A stretch of DNA of 39,206 nucleotides from an uncultured Clostridia bacterium (GTDB taxonomy: Bacteria > Bacillota > Clostridia > Oscillospirales > Acutalibacteraceae), in assembly GCA_946499275.1 (NCBI GenBank), contig CAMMRL010000020.1, forward strand, positions 1 to 39,206, given 5' to 3'. Each line of letters opens with the position of its first letter. Positions within the stretch are counted from its first letter, which is position 1. The position numbers and the translations under genes are program-made. Shown here in pieces: positions 35,044-39,206 of this stretch. The notes under the pieces were generated by a model. The model saw nothing but the letters and a program-made list of their open reading frames with translations. It made no database searches and was not told the DNA's origin.

Positions 35044-36306
35044 ATGTTTTTTGAAAGAACGGTAAGAACCACTATTGAGAATATCAACGCAACTTTCCCG
35101 GTGCTATTGGTCACCGGGCCGCGTCAGGTTGGGAAATCGACTCTGCTTGAAAGTATGATGGAATCAGGGCGTAAAAAAGTTTCATTGGATAATCCCACAA
35201 TTCGCGCAATGGCAATTTCTGATCCGGAGCTGTTTTTACAGCGTTATTCGCCGCCGGTACTGATTGATGAAGCGCAGTATGCGCCCGAGCTTTTCCCGTA
35301 TATCAAAATACTGGTGGATGAACGCAAGTGTCCGGGTGATTTCTGGCTGACCGGCTCCCAGATGTTCCGGATGATGAAAAATGTAACCGAGAGTTTGGCC
35401 GGCCGTGTAGGGATTGTCCCGATGCAGGGGTTAACCAACAGCGAGATTCGAGGACAGCATTTTCCTCCGTTTGAGGTCAATGTAGAAAATCTTTTGAAAC
35501 GGCTGGAAACAACGCAGCCGATGTCGGTGACAGAGGTGTTTGAGCGTATCTATAAAGGCTCCATGCCTCACCTGTATGAAGTCGAAGGGGTTAATCTGGA
35601 AACCTTCTTTGAATCGTATTTAGAAACCTATTTAAGCAGAGACATCCGCGATTTGGGGCAGGTTGCCAATGAAACGGCTTTTTTAAACTTTATTAAAGTG
35701 GTGGCAGCCAGGACGGCTACCAATGTCAATTACGAGACCCTGGCGCAGGAGGTGGGCGTATCCGCACCAACCGCGAAAAGCTGGCTTTCCATTTTGGTTT
35801 CTTCCGGAATTGTCGCCCTGATCCCCGCTTATTCCAATAATGCTCTCAAGCGGGTAATCAAGTCGCCGCGGATGTACTTTCTCGACACGGGCTTATGTGC
35901 TCATCTGATGGGATGGGGCAGCGCGGCGGTGCTGGAGAACAGTTCTATGAGCGGTCAGTTCTTTGAGACCTGGGTGGTATCAGAAATTTATAAGAGCTAT
36001 CTGAACGCCGGTAAACGACCGTCTCTGTATTTCTACCGGGATAACAATAAAAAAGAGATTGATCTGATCATCTATCAGGACGGTACGGTATACCCGATAG
36101 AAATAAAGAAAGGGAGCGCGCCGAAAGACGCAGTCAAGAATTTTTCGGTGCTGTCCCCGATTGAAGCAGAACCGTCTGAAGAAGACAGTTTTTCAGGTGC
36201 AGCTCATCTAAAGACTAAAATCGGCACAGGCGCGGTGGTATGCCTTGCCTCCGATATCATCCCGATTGACAAGAAAAACTGGTATATCCCCGCATGGTTA
36301 ATATGA
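35044..36306 (+). CDS. AAA+ ATPase with DUF4143 C-terminal domain
   Basis: A 420-residue ATPase of the AAA_14/DUF4143 type. The N-terminal P-loop is GPRQVGKST (about residues 24-32), Walker B is VLIDEAQYAP (about 76-85), and the sensor region is FWLTGSQMF. The middle (about 180-300) is helical with a winged-helix-like element (YETLAQEVGVSAPTAKSWLSILVSSGIV). The C-terminal part contains EIDLIIYQDGTVYPIEIKKG, a D-x-E-x-K pattern of the PD-(D/E)XK nuclease fold typical of DUF4143. Such genes are cargo of many mobile elements with an unsettled role (defence or DNA upkeep is proposed). ATG 35044 follows GAGAGGTG and the gene has its own promoter. Confidence 0.88.
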   Translation: MFFERTVRTTIENINATFPVLLVTGPRQVGKSTLLESMMESGRKKVSLDNPTIRAMAISDPELFLQRYSPPVLIDEAQYAPELFPYIKILVDERKCPGDFWLTGSQMFRMMKNVTESLAGRVGIVPMQGLTNSEIRGQHFPPFEVNVENLLKRLETTQPMSVTEVFERIYKGSMPHLYEVEGVNLETFFESYLETYLSRDIRDLGQVANETAFLNFIKVVAARTATNVNYETLAQEVGVSAPTAKSWLSILVSSGIVALIPAYSNNALKRVIKSPRMYFLDTGLCAHLMGWGSAAVLENSSMSGQFFETWVVSEIYKSYLNAGKRPSLYFYRDNNKKEIDLIIYQDGTVYPIEIKKGSAPKDAVKNFSVLSPIEAEPSEEDSFSGAAHLKTKIGTGAVVCLASDIIPIDKKNWYIPAWLI

Positions 36307-36380
36307 GAGAAAGCATAAGCAGCTTGTCTTTTTCATGCAGAATTTCAATAGCAAAATACCTATATATTGATTATACACGC

Positions 36381-36409
36381 TTGACAAACACAAGATATGG
36401 TGTTACAAT
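36381..36409 (+). promoter_or_regulatory. Strong promoter of the ssb leader transcript
   Basis: TTGACA (36381-36386), a 17-bp spacer and TACAAT (36404-36409), 205 bp before the ssb start. Confidence 0.85.
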
Positions 36410-36613
36410 ACCCTTGTAATTGATTTTTTGTGCGTAATCCTTTTGGATTTGCAGGCATACTTGCTTGTATCGTGGGAAGCTTCTCACATTGCACACGCTT
36501 GTCAAGTTTGTATTCAAAGTGCCGACAGTACGGTTTTGCCCTTATGGGCGGAAACTGTGTGCCGGCGCTTTTTTGTATATAGATATTTTGGCCGAAAGGC
36601 AGAAAGGAGCGAG
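36410..36613 (+). ncRNA. Structured ssb leader RNA ending in a terminator-like hairpin
   Basis: About 200 transcribed bases precede ssb. Hairpins: AATCC-TTTT-GGATT (36436-36449), then GTGGGA-AGCT-TCTCAC (36472-36487). The large hairpin at 36518-36569 has stem AGTGCCG/CGGCGCT plus ACAGT/ACTGT, with a 4-base bulge and an inner GCCC-TTAT-GGGC, followed by six T at 36569-36574. The frame of ssb stays open through it, but no ribosome site supports translation there. It looks like an attenuator or a cis-acting sensor. Confidence 0.55.
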
Positions 36614-37027
36614 ATGGCACAAACCTATGTAATCGGCCGGGTAACCGCTGATTTGGAACTGAAGACCAGTATCAACAGAAATCCGTATGTGCGCTTTGAC
36701 ATTGTTGAGAATATCGGCAGCAGGGAACACAGCAGGACGCAATACCTTCAAATCTGTGCGATGGGAGACGATGCCGAAAGGCTCGTCCGTGCCCGCGTAA
36801 AGAAAGGCAGCCTTATCTGGATATCCGGCTCTTTGGAACTGGAGGTATACACCAGAAGAGACGGCGTTACTACGGATAAGCGGTTGAAAGTATTGCTTGA
36901 TAACTGGGGATTTATCCCGGTCGGTACAGACAAGGCGGCATCAAAAGCCTTGGACAGTAAATCCTCCGAATCACTGGAAGAAATTCCGATGGTGATTGAC
37001 GGGGAAAGAGAAACCTTGCCGGACTGA
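36614..37027 (+). CDS. ssb: Single-stranded DNA-binding protein
   Basis: A 137-residue SSB. One OB fold (about 4-105) opens TYVIGRVTADLELKTS, followed by NPYVRFDIVENIGSREHSRTQYLQI and the SLIWISGSLELEVY strand. The C-terminal tail is acidic (SLEEIPMVIDGERETLPD) though it lacks the usual DDDIPF end. It would coat the transferred or replicating element strand. ATG 36614 follows AAAGGAGCGAG; the longer open frame from 36428 runs through leader structure and is rejected. A strong terminator follows. Confidence 0.85.
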   Translation: MAQTYVIGRVTADLELKTSINRNPYVRFDIVENIGSREHSRTQYLQICAMGDDAERLVRARVKKGSLIWISGSLELEVYTRRDGVTTDKRLKVLLDNWGFIPVGTDKAASKALDSKSSESLEEIPMVIDGERETLPD

Positions 37028-37038
37028 GTTCGGCGCCA

Positions 37039-37087
37039 AGAGGGACCGTATGTGTTCAGAAAGGAACGCATATGGTCCCTCTTTTTT
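37039..37087 (+). terminator. Strong terminator after ssb
   Basis: AGAGGGACC...TATG pairs with CATATGGTCCCTCT around a loop, with TTTTTT after it. Confidence 0.92.
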
Positions 37088-37122
37088 ATTTTAGGGGAAA
37101 AGTCTCAGAAAGGATGAAACGA

Positions 37123-37929
37123 ATGAATAAGAAAACAAGCCTGTGGTCGGGCGTATCGGTGTTGATTGTAGCCGTGCTGGCGGTTATGGCTTTTATCCGG
37201 GGAAATGCACAAATCTGGCTGCTGAGTGTTGCTTTTGCGGCATGGGCAGTATGGGCGGCAGTAAAATTTCTGCTTCCCTATCTCAAAGCGAAGAAATATC
37301 GCCATGAGGCCCGGAAACTGCGTAAAAAGAGCAAACAGCAGTCTCCTAAGAAAGCATTGTCCATACCGGACATTTCCGATCCGGTGGGCCTTGTCCTGCT
37401 TCGTCATGTGAACTTCCGTATTTCCGCCTATTTGCAATCGGCTTATCCGGAGGCTACCTGGCAGTGGCTGGAGGAATTTCCGGAGAAAATTGTCGCCAAA
37501 GGCGGTACGGGCAGGATTCAGCTGTACGGCGTACCGGATTTTAACTATGCCGACGTCAGTTTTGACCAAAAGGCCGATATTAGCTGCTCACTGCTGAAAA
37601 TCGTGCCGATGGCCGAAGTACAGCAGGCTTCAGGAGAAAAGAAATCCATCCCCCAGCCGCAGACCCCGGTGGATCCCCAGATTTGGTATGAGAAGCAGGG
37701 GCGCAGCGTACTGGAGAGCCTGATTGCCGATCTGCATTCCCGTGGCCATCACAGTCTGACAATCCGGGAGAACGGAGAAATCACCATACAGCAGGCGGAT
37801 TCTGAGATCACCCGGCCGGCGTTTGAGAATGTGCCGGAGAAAACCTACTGGCCCAGGCTTGTAAAGGTTTTTGAGCGCGAAGGAATGGCGGCTGATATCA
37901 CGGAAAACGGCATGGTGCTGTCCTGGTGA
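37123..37929 (+). CDS. Membrane-anchored element protein (268 aa)
   Basis: The protein starts with two adjacent membrane helices (about 8-28 and 33-52), then a strongly basic segment (KAKKYRHEARKLRKKSKQQSPKK) and a soluble domain (about 85-265) with the strand/helix pattern PVGLVLLRHVNFRISAYLQSAYPEATWQWLEEFP and IQLYGVPDFNYADVSFD. The family is unknown to me. ATG 37123 is chosen because AGAAAGGATG stands about nine bases before; the ATG 37114 lies inside that site. It lies between ssb and the DUF932 gene, so it may be part of the element's DNA maintenance group. Confidence 0.65.
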   Translation: MNKKTSLWSGVSVLIVAVLAVMAFIRGNAQIWLLSVAFAAWAVWAAVKFLLPYLKAKKYRHEARKLRKKSKQQSPKKALSIPDISDPVGLVLLRHVNFRISAYLQSAYPEATWQWLEEFPEKIVAKGGTGRIQLYGVPDFNYADVSFDQKADISCSLLKIVPMAEVQQASGEKKSIPQPQTPVDPQIWYEKQGRSVLESLIADLHSRGHHSLTIRENGEITIQQADSEITRPAFENVPEKTYWPRLVKVFEREGMAADITENGMVLSW

Positions 37930-37961
37930 AAACCAAATCAGAAAGAAAGGAGTGACGAAGA

Positions 37962-39035
37962 ATGAAATCCGGGTTGACAATCCAGGAGCTGGCAGCGGAA
38001 ATTCTGCGCCAGAAAGAATCTAAGGAGGATTATATCGTCAGCACCCGGCGCTTGCACATGGAGAACTTCGGCTCAGATGTTGTCCTGCGCGTACTGGACG
38101 AGAATGCTTCAGACTGTATCGAACCTTTGGACATCGGGCCAAACGCGCATCGGCAGATCGGTACGCATTTATCCATCCCCGTGAAATATTACGAGAAGAT
38201 GCGGGAGGAAAATCCCGAGCTGTTGACCGTTAATGTCAACAGCTGGTTTGAGCGTTCCGATTCCCAGCGGATGCTGCGGGTGCTGGACGGTAAGGCGCGG
38301 GCCTTTCTCAGCAACCGTTATCTGCGCCTGGACCATTTACAGATAGCCGAGGCGGTTTTGCCGATTATCGGTGAAATACCGGACGCACGGTTTGAGAGCT
38401 GTCAGATTACAGAGGACAGGATGTATATCAAGGTAGTAAATCCGCGGCTCCAGCAGGAAGTCGTGCCGGGCGATATTGTGCAGGCCGGCGTCATCATCAG
38501 CAACAGCGAGGTAGGGCTTGGATCGGTTAATATCCAGCCTTTGGTTTACCGGCTGGTGTGCAAAAACGGCATGGTAGTAAACGACGCCGCAACCAGGCGC
38601 AATCATGTGGGCCGCATCAATTCGGCAGACGAAAACTTTTTGCTCTATTCCGCTGAAACATTAGCGGCAGACGACCACGCATTTATGCTGAAGATTCAGG
38701 ATACTGTCCGTGCGGCGGTTGATGAAGTGAATTTCAGCCGTGTTGTCGGTATGATGCAAGAGACGGCAACTGTCAAGATGAATACGGCAAACGTGCCGGA
38801 GGTTGTTCGCCTGGCAAGCCGTGATTTTGGTATTACGGATGAGGAACATCCCGGCGTATTGCAGCATCTGATTGAGGGCAAAGACCTGACGCTTTACGGG
38901 CTTGCCAACGCGGTTACGCGGTACAGTCAGGACGTGGCAAGTTACGACCGGGCAACCGATTTGGAAAGCATCGGCTACAACATCCTGTCGATGCCTGCAA
39001 AAAGATGGAACAGTATCAATCAAATGGCAGCGTGA
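37962..39035 (+). CDS. DUF932 phage/plasmid-like protein
   Basis: A 357-residue protein of the DUF932 family (phage/plasmid-like protein, TIGR03299 kind), usually carried by plasmids, phages and ICEs next to replication or recombination genes. Typical stretches are HRQIGTHLSIPVKYYEKM (about 66-83), RAFLSNRYLRLDH, VIISNSEVGLGSVNIQPLVYRLVCKNGMV, and GLANAVTRYSQDVASYDRATDLESIGYNIL near the end. The biochemical function is unknown; a single-strand annealing or DNA-binding role has been suggested for relatives. ATG 37962 follows AAAGGAG. It appears intact and ends before the partial gene at the window edge. Confidence 0.87.
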   Translation: MKSGLTIQELAAEILRQKESKEDYIVSTRRLHMENFGSDVVLRVLDENASDCIEPLDIGPNAHRQIGTHLSIPVKYYEKMREENPELLTVNVNSWFERSDSQRMLRVLDGKARAFLSNRYLRLDHLQIAEAVLPIIGEIPDARFESCQITEDRMYIKVVNPRLQQEVVPGDIVQAGVIISNSEVGLGSVNIQPLVYRLVCKNGMVVNDAATRRNHVGRINSADENFLLYSAETLAADDHAFMLKIQDTVRAAVDEVNFSRVVGMMQETATVKMNTANVPEVVRLASRDFGITDEEHPGVLQHLIEGKDLTLYGLANAVTRYSQDVASYDRATDLESIGYNILSMPAKRWNSINQMAA

Positions 39036-39071
39036 TTGCTGCCCTAAAATGATATTAGGAGGATTTGATTT

Positions 39072-39206
39072 ATGACGTACAACAATGAGAATGTTTTGGC
39101 TGAGGTCAAAAACTTCACCCTTCCCGCTATGATTGAGAGCGATTTTTCCAACGAAGAACTGTCCGAGGATTTCGACGGCTTGCAGATGAGTTTTCAGCGC
39201 GTGAAA
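39072..39206 (+). CDS. Start of an element gene, cut by the window edge
   Basis: ATG 39072 follows AGGAGGATTTG. The 45 visible codons (MTYNNENVLAEVKNFTLPAMI, then an acidic SNEELSEDFDGLQMSFQ) do not reveal a family. The acidic N-terminus and position after the DUF932 gene suggest an element maintenance protein. Confidence 0.6.
   Translation, partial: MTYNNENVLAEVKNFTLPAMIESDFSNEELSEDFDGLQMSFQRVK

Noticed and set aside
36428-36613. N-terminal extension of SSB by 62 residues
   Set aside because: The in-frame stretch runs through promoter-proximal hairpins and a T-tailed terminator, and a good ribosome site stands just before ATG 36614, where SSB homology begins.
1-39206. CRISPR array, rRNA, tRNA or insertion sequence
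   Set aside because: No regularly spaced repeats, no cloverleaf or rRNA-like sequence and no transposase reading frame were seen on either strand.

Overview
The window looks like a piece of a GC-rich anaerobic Firmicute chromosome, most likely a gut Clostridia of the Oscillospiraceae/Ruminococcaceae kind. The evidence is a serine T-box leader, strong AGGAGG-type ribosome sites, consensus TTGACA/TATAAT promoters, a BceAB/MacB-like ABC exporter with a two-component system, and a Gram-positive conjugative element. No rRNA or tRNA was seen, and the species cannot be named from this sequence.

Positions 1-12485 are ordinary chromosome. On the minus strand are a T-box-controlled serS followed by an O-acetylhomoserine sulfhydrylase gene (cut by the window edge), tspO, an ABC exporter (ATPase plus an 881-residue FtsX-type permease) and a response regulator/histidine kinase pair. 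The exporter promoter has PhoB-type 11-bp direct repeats where its -35 should be, so the nearby response regulator probably activates it. On the plus strand are an MmcQ/YjbR protein, a 70-residue protein, an unrecognised 293-residue protein, greA and lysS. All of these genes read cleanly.

From about 12500 to the right edge the sequence is a conjugative element inserted after lysS. Its transfer block (12761-26768) holds a winged-helix protein, an ArpU-like regulator, a VirB2-like pilin, a VirB6-like membrane protein, a secreted glycine-rich protein, a C39-like cell-wall peptidase, a PrgI/VirB3-VirB4 fusion ATPase, two accessory proteins, a replication-relaxation type protein, the VirD4/TraG coupling protein and an S1-domain protein. 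A surface block follows (26842-31776): a lipoprotein and a giant thioester/Cna-B adhesin with a sortase signal. The right part (31926-39206) holds a sigma factor, small element proteins, an AAA/DUF4143 ATPase with its own promoter, SSB behind a structured leader, and a DUF932 protein. No integrase or relaxase is visible, so they lie beyond the right edge or are absent.

Two results stand out. (1) A 220-bp segment (about 32256-32475) is inverted between short inverted repeats and splits a zinc-finger (DUF3268-like) gene into halves on opposite strands. Flipping it back on paper restores that gene and also gives the upstream gene a stop codon. (2) The element, but not the adjacent chromosome, carries many frame lesions: six one-base changes in A or T runs, two in-frame TAG codons and two start codons altered to ATT/ATA. 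This points to element decay, or partly to homopolymer errors in the assembly. A third candidate is the roughly 200-nt leader of ssb, which starts at a consensus promoter and ends in an intrinsic terminator just before the gene, suggesting attenuation control.
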